NCBI RefSeq assembly: GCF_028368975.1
Contig: NZ_JAQNDM010000002.1
Coordinates: 1,302,001 to 1,366,000, forward strand
Direction: 5' to 3'
DNA length: 64,000 nucleotides
DNA from: Stigmatella ashevillena
GTDB lineage: Bacteria > Myxococcota > Myxococcia > Myxococcales > Myxococcaceae
Shown: piece after piece, positions 20,120 to 29,021 of the stretch
Layout of the letters: the number at the start of each line of letters is the position of its first letter
Numbering within the stretch: position 1 is the stretch's first letter
Made by a program: the position numbers and the translations under genes
Notes under the pieces: generated by a model
The model's input: the letters and a program-made list of their open reading frames with translations, nothing else
What the model was told of the DNA's origin: nothing
Databases searched by the model: none

Positions 20120-20279
20120 GGTGCAGCTTGCCGCCCACGCGCCCTTCGATGCGGGGAGGCCCAGGATGCCAAAGGCCCCGAGCGTATGTCTCACCCGCAG
20201 GAGGGTCAAACCCCCGATTCAGATTCGACAGAGGAGGCCAACCCCCCCGCCCTGCCTGGGGAGGCAAGACGCCGGGCGA

Positions 20280-20681
20280 TCACCCGCCCCGGCGCAAGGG
20301 GCGGCGGGACCGGGTCTCCCGCATCAACGCCTCCAGCTCGTCCAGGTGCCGCCGCAGCACGGGCATCAGCACCGGAGCGCTGTCGACCCGATCAAACAGC
20401 TCCAGCACCCGGTCGACCTGGCGTTCGATCTCCTCGGCGCGCGCCGAAGAGATGTGGCGCAGCAACAAGTCCGCGCCCGCTTCGATGAGCACCCGGGCCA
20501 CCGCGTCCCGCGAAGTCAGTGGCTCGGGTGGACGCCGCTTTCCCTCGCCCCGAATCACCCGGAGGTTCGGCCCTCCTGAGGGAGAACCCGTCCGCTCCGC
20601 GGGCGTCGAAGGCTTGGGCTGACGTGTGCTCACCGGGCGTCTCCTCGGCTGCTGCAGTGACGGGCTCAGGGTACTCAGCAC
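20280..20681 (-). CDS. Hypothetical helical protein
   Basis: I do not recognise this 133-residue protein. The N-terminal 50 residues are basic, Pro-rich and probably disordered. Residues 58-125 form a predicted helical unit (SRDAVARVLIEAGADLLLRH, then ARAEEIERQVDRVLELFDRV) ending in a short Arg-rich tail. The GTG start at 20681 has GGAGG seven bases upstream; a second GTG at 20633 also has a good site (GAGGAGA, 6-base spacing), so a 117-residue form is possible. It lies upstream of the two kinase genes on the same strand, 160 bases away. The codon pattern fits a real gene. Confidence 0.65.
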   Translation of the reverse strand: MLSTLSPSLQQPRRRPVSTRQPKPSTPAERTGSPSGGPNLRVIRGEGKRRPPEPLTSRDAVARVLIEAGADLLLRHISSARAEEIERQVDRVLELFDRVDSAPVLMPVLRRHLDELEALMRETRSRRPLRRGG

Positions 20682-20799
20682 GCGGTGTCCTCCAATTTTC
20701 TGGTCATCCGCACAGCTCCATGCAGCCCTGTAGCACCCTGGGCTGACATGTCTGTCCGGAGCCGAAGATCAGGCACCGCGTGCTGCTACCTTGCTCCGT

Positions 20800-23742
20800 T
20801 CACTGGCATGCGCGCCGGTAGGAGATCTCCACCTTGGCCCCCGGCAGGGGGCTCGGCGAGAAGACCACGGAGTTGGAGGCTCCGTCGTAGGTCCAGCCGC
20901 TGGACACGGGCGAACCGTTGATGCGCACCACCACCGAGCCCACCTCTGGCAGCACGCTCAGCGGGAAGCGGTCCTGGGGAGAGAAGGCCTTGTTGGCCAC
21001 GTTGCGCAAGAGCGGCGCGTAGTCCGGGGCACAGACGGAGACGACCTCTCCGCCCGTGCGCTGGGCGGCCTCCTCGTACCGAGTCCCCGTGCCGCCCGCG
21101 GTGGCGCAGGCCGCGCCCGTGGGGGCGATGGCGTAGATGGACATGCGCTGCGGCTGGTACAGGCCCTTCTTGGCCTGGAAGGAGCGCACGTACGTGTCCA
21201 CGCTGTCGGGCGAGTGGTCGTCCTCGTCTCCCACGAAGACCACCACCAGCGCGGCCTCATCGCGCAGGAAGCCCGCGTTGCCGTCGTTCGGCTGGGGCGT
21301 GCGCGGATCATCCGCGTTGTTCACCAGCGGCTCGGAGAGGGCCCGGCGCACGGCCTCGAAGCCCTGCTCCACGGAGGCGCACTGACCCACCTGGGCGTTC
21401 GCCTGGAGCCGCGTGGCCAGATCCGGCATCTGGTGGGTGAGGATCCGCGGAGCGCTGCCATCCACCGGGAAGAACCGGCCCGCCTCTCCTCCCTGGGCGC
21501 CGCCCGGGCAGGCATCCGACTCCGGGGTGATGCCCGTGGTGGTCACCGCCACGTGCAGGTCCACCTGCTTGTCGAGCGCCGTGCTCACGAAGGCCGGCAG
21601 CGCTTGAACGAAGCGCGGCTGCTCTTCCACCATGGACGCGGTGTTGTCCACCACGAACAGGACATCCACCTTCGTGGCGTCCTGCTGGACGAACGTGTCC
21701 GTGTTCTCCACCCGCTTGGAGGACTCACCCAGCAGCGGCACGAGCAGCGGATGGGGCAGATCGCTCGACTCCACGAAGAGCGGCGACAGGTTCATGCCAC
21801 TGACCTGGGCGAAGTAGTCCACCTCCACCGTGAAGCCCTCGTTCGGAAGCAACTGGAAGGGCATGGGCGACGGCGCCGAGCGCAGCGCGAACTCCAGGTC
21901 CGTGGTCCCCGGCCCCACGAGCACATTCGAGATCGTCACCGGATCCTGGCACGCGTTGAGGTAGCGCACCTGCCGGGGCGCGGCCGGGCAGTCCCTGCGC
22001 GACAGGCCGAAGTCCACGAAGTACGGATCTGGCACCAGGCACGTTCCCTGCGAGTGGGCGCTCAGCGGAACAAGGACGAGCGGATTGACCGGGTCCGCCT
22101 GTTCGATCTGCAGCGAGCCCAGGAAGGTGCCCCCGGTCTCCGGGGCCATGAACGCCACCTGGAAGCTGAACCAATCGCCCGGGTACAGGACAAAGCCATC
22201 CAGGTCCCCGCCCGGCAACCGGAACACCCCTCCCCCATCGTCGCGCAGGCGGATGTTCTTCACCGGGCACAGGTCCGCGCCGCGGTTCTCCACCTTCACG
22301 CCCAGCACCGCCCCCTTCCGGGGCCGCACCGTGCCGAAGTCCACGCCCACCGGGTTGATGGCCAGCTCGCAGGGCGCGTGGGGCTCGGCTCCTCCCTGGA
22401 AGTCGATCTGCACCCGCTCGGCATTGAAGGCATTCGTCGTCGCCACCAGCGCCCCGGCGGCAGGGCCCACGGCCGAGGGCTCGAAGAACACCTTCACGTT
22501 GAGCTCCTGGCCGGGCAGCAGCGTGTACGGCAGCGCCACCGGGGCGAGGGTGAACTGCGTCAGCCCCGTGGGGTCCGGCTGGAAGCCCAGGTCGCTGATC
22601 CGCAGCGGACCGCCGTTCTGAGAGCCGCAGTGCTTGATGTTGACGTTCATCGACGTCTTGGAGCCGATGGGCTTCTGGCCGAAGTTATGGGCCATGGGCG
22701 AGATGCACAGCTCCGCTGCGCCGCCGTAGCCCAGCAGCGAAATGGAGGTGGTGGGATGGCGCTTGCTCACCACCTGGAAGTGCACGGCGTCGTCCGCCGC
22801 CCCCATGTGGCCCGGGCTGTAGCGCATGTCCCACTCCCGCACCTCGCCCGGCTGGAGCACCAGCGGAAACCCCGTGGCGGCGTGCGTGAAGGAGGCGTCC
22901 TTGCCCCCCAGGCCCATGCTCGTCACCGTCATCGGCTCGGTGCTGATGTTGTGCAGGCGCGCCATGAGGCGCTTGTCCTTGTCGACGGGCACCCCGCCGA
23001 AGTCCAGCTCGGGCGGCTCGGCCACCACCGCCTGCTCCAACGACTCGGCCGCCACCAGCACGGGAACATCCGCACACCCGGCGCACGGCGTCACCGCGAG
23101 CGCCACGTTCTTGCGCCCCACCAGCACCGGGTTGAACGCCAGCGGCAGCTCGCGCGTCTCGCCAGGCGCCAGCAGCACGGGCTCGATGACGAACTCCCCC
23201 TTGTCCTCACCCAGAAGCCGCGTGGCCACCTCCACAGGCATGTCCGTGGGGTTCTCCACCTTCACGCTCAAGGTCTTGGAGGAGTCCGCCTCGATGCGGC
23301 CAAAGTCCAGCCGCCGGGGCGACACGCGCGCCATGGCATCCACCCCCGTGCCGCTCAGCGGAATGCGGAGGAAGGGCTCGACCTTCGAATCCGAGCGGAT
23401 GACGAGCGTGGCGGGCAGCGCCCCGGACTCCATCGGCGCGAAGCGCACCTTCATGGTGCACTCACTGCCGGGCAGCAGGCTGTGAGGGCCCTCGTGGGTG
23501 AAGGCGGCCACGTACGTCCCATCCGGCCCTTCCACCCACACATCATCGACCGAGAGACGCGCGCGCCCCACGTTGCGCACGGTGACGTCCACCTCGCGCC
23601 CGTCGAAGATTGCCACGCGTTGAAAATCAATTCCTGCCGGCGTCACCGCCAGGCGGCCATCGGCTATCGATGATCGTTCCCGGTCCGCACACCCAGAGAA
23701 CAACCCCAGGACGACCACCCAAAGGCCCCAACGCCCACCCAT
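20800..23742 (-). CDS. Lipoprotein with choice-of-anchor-D repeats and C-terminal VWA domain
   Basis: This 980-residue exported protein begins with a lipoprotein signal (VVLGLFSGC, lipobox Cys at about 18). About five to six Ig-like repeats of the choice-of-anchor-D/ASPM-SPD-2-Hydin type follow. Each has the pattern LDFG...V with VxNxG or a related loop (for example RRLDFGRIEADSSKTLSVKV and PELDFGGVPVDKDKRLMARL). A VWA domain starts near residue 693 with the MIDAS-like DVLFVVDNTASMVEE and later VVFVGDEDDHSPDS. The likely role is outer-membrane or surface adhesion or scaffolding. Related giant lipoproteins are common in myxobacteria. No partner is evident next to it. Confidence 0.82.
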   Translation of the reverse strand: MGGRWGLWVVVLGLFSGCADRERSSIADGRLAVTPAGIDFQRVAIFDGREVDVTVRNVGRARLSVDDVWVEGPDGTYVAAFTHEGPHSLLPGSECTMKVRFAPMESGALPATLVIRSDSKVEPFLRIPLSGTGVDAMARVSPRRLDFGRIEADSSKTLSVKVENPTDMPVEVATRLLGEDKGEFVIEPVLLAPGETRELPLAFNPVLVGRKNVALAVTPCAGCADVPVLVAAESLEQAVVAEPPELDFGGVPVDKDKRLMARLHNISTEPMTVTSMGLGGKDASFTHAATGFPLVLQPGEVREWDMRYSPGHMGAADDAVHFQVVSKRHPTTSISLLGYGGAAELCISPMAHNFGQKPIGSKTSMNVNIKHCGSQNGGPLRISDLGFQPDPTGLTQFTLAPVALPYTLLPGQELNVKVFFEPSAVGPAAGALVATTNAFNAERVQIDFQGGAEPHAPCELAINPVGVDFGTVRPRKGAVLGVKVENRGADLCPVKNIRLRDDGGGVFRLPGGDLDGFVLYPGDWFSFQVAFMAPETGGTFLGSLQIEQADPVNPLVLVPLSAHSQGTCLVPDPYFVDFGLSRRDCPAAPRQVRYLNACQDPVTISNVLVGPGTTDLEFALRSAPSPMPFQLLPNEGFTVEVDYFAQVSGMNLSPLFVESSDLPHPLLVPLLGESSKRVENTDTFVQQDATKVDVLFVVDNTASMVEEQPRFVQALPAFVSTALDKQVDLHVAVTTTGITPESDACPGGAQGGEAGRFFPVDGSAPRILTHQMPDLATRLQANAQVGQCASVEQGFEAVRRALSEPLVNNADDPRTPQPNDGNAGFLRDEAALVVVFVGDEDDHSPDSVDTYVRSFQAKKGLYQPQRMSIYAIAPTGAACATAGGTGTRYEEAAQRTGGEVVSVCAPDYAPLLRNVANKAFSPQDRFPLSVLPEVGSVVVRINGSPVSSGWTYDGASNSVVFSPSPLPGAKVEISYRRACQ

Positions 23743-23918
23743 GATACCCCTCCCCGCCCCACACCATGACCCCGTTTGCCCCCAGAGACCTTCCCCCTAC
23801 ACACATGGGAAGACTGGAGGATCACGTGGCGAAACTAGGCACCCACCCTGGGCAGGGCAACCACACACACCAAGGCCCCAGAAGGCAACAGCCCAACGGA
23901 ACGTCCACCACAGAACGC

Positions 23919-24566
23919 TCAGAACTTCGGGATGCGCAGTGTCTTACTGATCATCGCGCTGCCACTGACCAGGTACAGCAGCACCAGCGGATGCAGGGAC
24001 ACCGCTCCCAGGTCCCAGACGCCCCCCAGCATCTGTGCGCCGGGACCGATACGCCCCTGCCACGTCGCCACGGCCAGGACCGCCACCAGGGCCAGGCTCG
24101 TCGGGATGGGCGTCCCCTCGAAGTAGCGCACCTTGCCCGTCCCATCGGACAGCTCGGCCGCCGTGACGTTGAATCGCGCCAGCCGGCTGATGCCACACGC
24201 CACGAAGTAGAGGAGCACCGCGACGTCCAACGCGCCCCTCATCCCCACGGCGAAGGCCAGGGCCGCCGGGGCCATGCCGAACGAGATGACGTCCGCCAGC
24301 GAGTCCAGGTCCGCCCCCAAGGGCGACGACCTGAAGCGCCAGCGGGCAATCCGTCCATCCAGGGCATCGAGCACGAAGGCCATCGGCATCAGCGCGAACG
24401 CCAGCCACAACCACCGCGTCTCCCCCGTGGCCAGGTATTGCATCGCCGAGAGGATGGCCCCCGAGCCCGAAAAGCCATTGCCCAACGTGACGAAGTCCGC
24501 GAGCACGAAGGTTCGGATCATCGAGAAATGGCGGCGCGTCTGTTTCTCGGGAGACTCAGTCGTCAT
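23919..24566 (-). CDS. pssA: CDP-diacylglycerol-serine O-phosphatidyltransferase
   Basis: This 215-residue membrane enzyme makes phosphatidylserine, the precursor of phosphatidylethanolamine. The CDP-alcohol phosphotransferase motif D-G-x2-A-R-x8-G-x3-D-x3-D is perfect (DGRIARWRFRSSPLGADLDS, then LAD) at about residues 60-82. About six hydrophobic helices follow the expected pattern, and FVLADFVTLGNGFSG opens the protein. I chose the ATG at 24566; the frame runs upstream into low-complexity sequence. PssA of this small type is typical of Gram-positive and many proteobacterial genomes. No psd gene lies beside it. It is downstream of the ethanolamine ammonia-lyase and histidine kinase genes on the same strand. 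Confidence 0.9.
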   Translation of the reverse strand: MTTESPEKQTRRHFSMIRTFVLADFVTLGNGFSGSGAILSAMQYLATGETRWLWLAFALMPMAFVLDALDGRIARWRFRSSPLGADLDSLADVISFGMAPAALAFAVGMRGALDVAVLLYFVACGISRLARFNVTAAELSDGTGKVRYFEGTPIPTSLALVAVLAVATWQGRIGPGAQMLGGVWDLGAVSLHPLVLLYLVSGSAMISKTLRIPKF

Positions 24567-24657
24567 TCCCGAACGATCTCCGGGATCGCCTGGCCACACC
24601 ACGCTTTTTCTCGCCCCCGGGCCCCCGGGCGCGCGGGCCCGTGCGCTGATGGACGGC

Positions 24658-26625
24658 TCAGCTGACCTCTCGCTGCGTGTCCGAAGCGCCCGAGGAGGAG
24701 GCGGCCGGCGGCTCCCCCACGGGGTTCGAGACCCTGCCCTCCGCGGGGGGCAAGAAGACCCGGAAGGTGCTGCCCTTGCCCTGCTCACTCTCCACGGTGA
24801 TGCGCCCCCCCAGTGCCACGATGATGCCTTGGCAGATGGACAGGCCCAGTCCCGTGCCCACGCCGGTGGGTTTCGTGGTGAAGAACGGATCGAACAGCCG
24901 GGCCAGGTTTTCTGGAGGAATGCCCACCCCGGAGTCCTTCACCGCCACCACGGCCCACCCCTGGGCATCCTGGGTGGTGGTGATCCGAACCTCGTTCGTC
25001 TTCACGTCCGAGCCCTCGGGAATGGCCTGGGCCGCGTTGACGATCAAATTGAGGAATACCTGTCCCAACCGGGACTCGTTGGCCAGCACGAGCGGGATCT
25101 CCCCGTACTCCTTCACCAGCCGGGCGCGGTGGCGCAGCTCACTGCGCGCGATGTTCGCGCACAGGTCCAACACCGCGTGCACGTTCACCTGGCCGTGCCG
25201 CTCCTCGTTCCCCCGGGCAAAGGTCTTCAGGTCCCTGACGATGTCGTTGACCCGGTTTCCCCCCACGATCGTCTCCTGAAGCGCCTCCCACACTTCCCTT
25301 CCGCGCTCACTCGACAGGCTCTGCCCCTCTTCCATCAACGTGCGCAGCTCGTCGTCGATGAAACGCAGGTTGCTCAACATGAACGACAGGGGGTTGTTGA
25401 TCTCATGCGCCACCCCGGCGGCCAGTGTCCCCAGGGAGACCATGCGATCAGCTGCCTGGAGCCGCGTCTGCACGGCCTTGCGCTCGGTGACGTCCCGGAC
25501 GATGGACACCACCGCGGGCTTTCCATCGAACACGAGGGGAAAGGCCACCACCTCTCCCAGGACCTTGCGCCCCGAGCGATGCAGCCACTCCACCTCGGAG
25601 GCAGAACCGACGTCGGCGGGAACGCCCGTCAGCGTCTCCTCCTCCTCGGAGGACGGAATCAACGCGTCCATGGGGCGGCCCTGCAGCTCTTCGGCCCGCT
25701 CATAGCCCAGCATGGCCACCCCCGCCGGGTTGATGAAGACGAGCTGACCCTCCCGGTGGATGACGATGGCATCCGGCGAGCGCTCGATGAGGGTCTGGAA
25801 GCGCTCCTCGTTCTCCTCGAGCCTCTGCCGGTTGCGGCCAATCTCCGCCGCCAGCTCATCGATCGCCAGCCCCAGGTTTCCCAAGGCATCCGTCTTGGGG
25901 TGCTCGGACTGCGCCGAGGGGCTTCCCCCCATCTGGTTGCGCACGTCGTCCGCGAGCTTCTGGAGCCGCCGACCCAGGATGACGTGAAACATGACCCCCA
26001 TGGCCACGGCGAGCATCAGAAACAGGACGCTGGTCTGGACCACCGTCCGCTCGGTCTCGTGGCGGCTGGCCATCTTCAGCGCGGTCAGGTCATGCTGAAG
26101 AAACAGGAGGCCCACCCGGGGGGGAGATGCGCCCATGTCGAGAAAGACGGGGTAGCAGCCCACCAACTGGCTCCCGCCCTCGCGGGTGTCCACACTGCCC
26201 ACCCACTCCGTCCGAGCCTGCTGGGCCCGCTCCGCAGATGGGGGCTGGGAGAACACGGGCCACGCCTCGGCCAGGGGCTTGCCAATCAACTCCAACCGGG
26301 TCGAGGCCAGAACCATGTTCTGGTCATCGACGAACAGGGCCACCCGGAGATGGGGATTGGCTCCCAGCTCCGAGATTCGAGACCGGACGGACGCGAGGAG
26401 CCCCTGCTTCAGGCTGTTCGCCAGCGACATCTGGAGATCAGCGGCCTGCAGGGTGAGCTGCTTGGCCGTGCTCTCCTCGACCAGGAGGGCACGGCCACGG
26501 CTCTCGTACCGCAAGGTGTAGAGCCCCAGCGCGAAGGCGTACGCCACCAGCAGAAGGAATGGCAGCAGGAGCAGATACCCACTGGTGCGCTGCCCTGCCA
26601 TCCACCATCCATCGCCACTGGACAT
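24658..26625 (-). CDS. Membrane-bound PAS sensor histidine kinase
   Basis: This 655-residue histidine kinase has an N-terminal membrane helix (residues 16-36), a periplasmic sensor of about 160 residues, and a second helix near 195-217 (FLMLAVAMGVMFHVILG). A PAS domain lies at about 265-385 (RFQTLIERSPDAIVIHREGQ). The HisKA H-box is TLAAGVAHEINNPLSFMLSN with His near 405. The HATPase domain has FLNLIVNAAQAIP (N-box), VKDSGVGIPPENLARLFDPF (G1/F) and GTGLGLSICQG (G2). This AAGVAHEINNPL class often works without an adjacent response regulator, and none is seen here. It begins 48 bases after the eutBC stop, so the two may be co-transcribed; ligand unknown. Confidence 0.92.
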   Translation of the reverse strand: MSSGDGWWMAGQRTSGYLLLLPFLLLVAYAFALGLYTLRYESRGRALLVEESTAKQLTLQAADLQMSLANSLKQGLLASVRSRISELGANPHLRVALFVDDQNMVLASTRLELIGKPLAEAWPVFSQPPSAERAQQARTEWVGSVDTREGGSQLVGCYPVFLDMGASPPRVGLLFLQHDLTALKMASRHETERTVVQTSVLFLMLAVAMGVMFHVILGRRLQKLADDVRNQMGGSPSAQSEHPKTDALGNLGLAIDELAAEIGRNRQRLEENEERFQTLIERSPDAIVIHREGQLVFINPAGVAMLGYERAEELQGRPMDALIPSSEEEETLTGVPADVGSASEVEWLHRSGRKVLGEVVAFPLVFDGKPAVVSIVRDVTERKAVQTRLQAADRMVSLGTLAAGVAHEINNPLSFMLSNLRFIDDELRTLMEEGQSLSSERGREVWEALQETIVGGNRVNDIVRDLKTFARGNEERHGQVNVHAVLDLCANIARSELRHRARLVKEYGEIPLVLANESRLGQVFLNLIVNAAQAIPEGSDVKTNEVRITTTQDAQGWAVVAVKDSGVGIPPENLARLFDPFFTTKPTGVGTGLGLSICQGIIVALGGRITVESEQGKGSTFRVFLPPAEGRVSNPVGEPPAASSSGASDTQREVS

Positions 26626-26673
26626 GCGGTTCTATGTACTTCACAGGTCAGGGGAGATGCACCCCTCTTTGGT

Positions 26674-28992
26674 TCAGCCCCGGCAAAGCTCTCCGAGGAT
26701 GCGGACGGCCTCCAGCGCGGCGCCCTGGGGCCGTACGCTCGTGTCCGAGATGCCCGCGATGACACAGGTGACGTCGTGGTCCACCGGCCGGGGCGACCCC
26801 ATCCAGCCCCGCCCCGAGGGGGCGGTGAGGTACACGGAGAAGCTATGGTGGCCGGAGCCAGGGCGCTCGCCCACCACATGGATGAGGGCCCGGGGCAACG
26901 TGTCCGCCTCGTCCCCGAACAGCAGCTCCCCCACCTGGTAGCCCGCGCGCACGCGTCCGCAGGACACCACCAGGTGTTCGGGGGCCACGCGGTAGTTGTG
27001 CGCCTCCAGTTCCCGCGTCAGGGCCTCCAGAAAGGGGCCCAGGTGGCCTTCATCCATGAGCGACCGGGGGTCCAAGCCGTCCGAGATGACGATCTGGGCG
27101 TCCCAGCGTGCCTCCCGGCGCAAGCGCAAGGCCTCCACCCTGCTCACCGATTCGGCATCCAGCCGCTCTCCGGAGACGGGGTGAAGGATGTAGTCGCGGC
27201 GATCCACCGCCTGGGTGCGAAGCCGCACCGCCTGCGGAATCGTTTCGATGAACCGGGGGGACAGCTCCGTCCAGATGCCCGTCTTGGCGTCCTCGTAGTG
27301 GCCGCGCACCTCCCGGGCAAGCCCTGGCGCCATCTCCCAAGCATGTTCTCCGTGACCCAGCGCGAGCGCGACGCTGCGGGCACTGACTTCGGCCATGCCC
27401 CGCTCGGCCTCCGCCAGCAGCTCCGCCTCGGCGCGTGTGTCTCCCTTGCGGCGGCGGTACTGCGCATACACCCACCGGGGATCCCCGAAGTGCTCCGTGG
27501 GCCGCCCCTGCGCGTCGATGACGCCGAGTTGCTGGAAGAAGGCCCACATCCGGTCATCCACCCGGTAGCCCAACCGCTCGCGCAGGCGCACGTGATCCTG
27601 GAAGGCCGTGGTCAGGTAGCTGAGCATCGGATCATTGCGCGTGGGCAACGCCATCAGGTAGCCGGGGCTCGCAGGGGCGATCCGATCCTGGCACCAGCCG
27701 AGATCATCCAGTGTCACGTCCATGTGAAGCGTGGAGCAGATGTCCAGGCCGATCATCAGCCCATGCAGCTTGCCCATGACGATGTCTTCGAGGCAGCAGC
27801 GCACGAGCTGCTCGCGGGTGCGGAACACCTCGGGGCCGATGAAGCCCGCCACATCGTTGACGTGGACCCAGGGCTCCCCCTTGAGCCCTGCCCCCATCTG
27901 CGCCAGAGCCACCCGCCGCTTCAACGCCCGAGCGAAGCCATACTTGCGCGACTCCAGCAGCACCATGTCGCAGCCACCGTGCTGTCCGTTGGTCGCGTCG
28001 GCCCCCTGCCCTGTCTCGAAGTAGAGTCCGAACCGGCCCGTCCGCCGTGCCGCGTACTCCAACATCTTCTCCAGGGTGAGATCAAAGGTGCGGTTGGCCG
28101 CATCGGTGCCCGCGATGGACTGGAACCAGATGCCCGTGGTGCCCGGCTGCAACTCCTCCACGCGCGCCTGGACATCGATGTGCGCCAGCACGCAGTGAGG
28201 CATCACCTCTTCCAGCCCGAAGGTGACGAGAATGTCATGCAGCGCGGCTTCCACCGCGGCCACCGACGTGGGCGCCGAGGACACCGGGTTGGTGCCCAGC
28301 ACCACATCTCCCACCGCGAAGGACCAGCCGTTGAACACCTGCCAGCGGATGTCATCCGGATGATCCGTGGGCGAGTTCGGCTGAATCCTCGCCCCGAGAT
28401 AACCTCGCGCCCCCAGGTTGCTGCCCGGCAGCGGGTGGAAGACCTTGCTCCCCAGCGCGGTGAGCTCCTCGTCGCTCATCAGCTTCACGGCGCAGGCGAT
28501 GGCGTCACTGCCCAGCCCCGCGCACACGGACTTCACCTCTTCTTCGCTCGCCGAGAGCAGAAAGTCCTTCAACCGGCCGAGCGTCCAGTCCGCCGTCAGG
28601 GCCTGGGCGTCGGCGTCGATCGCCTCCAGCATGAAGGCGTGCAGCCGATCCTCCAGAGGGGGGTGGGCATGGAGATCCGCCAGCCGGGTCCGCGCGAGCA
28701 AGGTCCGGGCATTGGCCCGGGACTGCGCATCCGCCGCCGCCACGCCAATGGAGGCATCCCCTTCCTTGAAGGCGTTGGCCGCTCCGAGGATCTGCTGGTA
28801 CAGGCGAAGCTCGAAGCCTCCGCTTACGCGCTTCAGGTAACCCAAGACGTCCTCTTCGGGGAGGACCTCCAGAAGACCGACGCCCTTCTCCAGACTGCCG
28901 GGCGAGCCGCTTGCCGCCTCCTCCAGCCGGCCGTCAGCGGACGCTGACGTGGGAGAAGACGCCTCGGACACCACCCGCTGTGGCTGCATCAT
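26674..28992 (-). CDS. eutBC: Ethanolamine ammonia-lyase, large and small subunits fused (EutB-EutC)
   Basis: This adenosylcobalamin-dependent lyase converts ethanolamine to acetaldehyde and ammonia. One 772-residue chain carries both subunits. EutB (about 1-505) has GVAAADAQSRANARTLLART, the barrel tract GARIQPNSPTDHPDD, SFAVGDVVLGTNPV, LYFETGQGADATNGQHGGCD and VAGFIGPEVFRTREQ. EutC (about 520-772) has ISDGLDPRSLMDEGHLGPFL, CGRVRAGYQVGELLF and HVVGERPGSGHHSFS. In enterobacteria these are separate genes. The ATG at 28992 has GGAG six bases upstream; ATG 29007 is an alternative. No reactivase (eutA), transporter or microcompartment genes are nearby. It follows a degenerate kinase gene by 29 bases. 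Confidence 0.92.
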   Translation of the reverse strand: MMQPQRVVSEASSPTSASADGRLEEAASGSPGSLEKGVGLLEVLPEEDVLGYLKRVSGGFELRLYQQILGAANAFKEGDASIGVAAADAQSRANARTLLARTRLADLHAHPPLEDRLHAFMLEAIDADAQALTADWTLGRLKDFLLSASEEEVKSVCAGLGSDAIACAVKLMSDEELTALGSKVFHPLPGSNLGARGYLGARIQPNSPTDHPDDIRWQVFNGWSFAVGDVVLGTNPVSSAPTSVAAVEAALHDILVTFGLEEVMPHCVLAHIDVQARVEELQPGTTGIWFQSIAGTDAANRTFDLTLEKMLEYAARRTGRFGLYFETGQGADATNGQHGGCDMVLLESRKYGFARALKRRVALAQMGAGLKGEPWVHVNDVAGFIGPEVFRTREQLVRCCLEDIVMGKLHGLMIGLDICSTLHMDVTLDDLGWCQDRIAPASPGYLMALPTRNDPMLSYLTTAFQDHVRLRERLGYRVDDRMWAFFQQLGVIDAQGRPTEHFGDPRWVYAQYRRRKGDTRAEAELLAEAERGMAEVSARSVALALGHGEHAWEMAPGLAREVRGHYEDAKTGIWTELSPRFIETIPQAVRLRTQAVDRRDYILHPVSGERLDAESVSRVEALRLRREARWDAQIVISDGLDPRSLMDEGHLGPFLEALTRELEAHNYRVAPEHLVVSCGRVRAGYQVGELLFGDEADTLPRALIHVVGERPGSGHHSFSVYLTAPSGRGWMGSPRPVDHDVTCVIAGISDTSVRPQGAALEAVRILGELCRG

Positions 28993-29021
28993 CGGCACTC
29001 CATCCATCCTCGAAGGATGAC

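Noticed and set aside
24274-28947. 1557-codon plus-strand open frame
   Set aside because: Antisense to pssA, the histidine kinase and eutBC; no family features.
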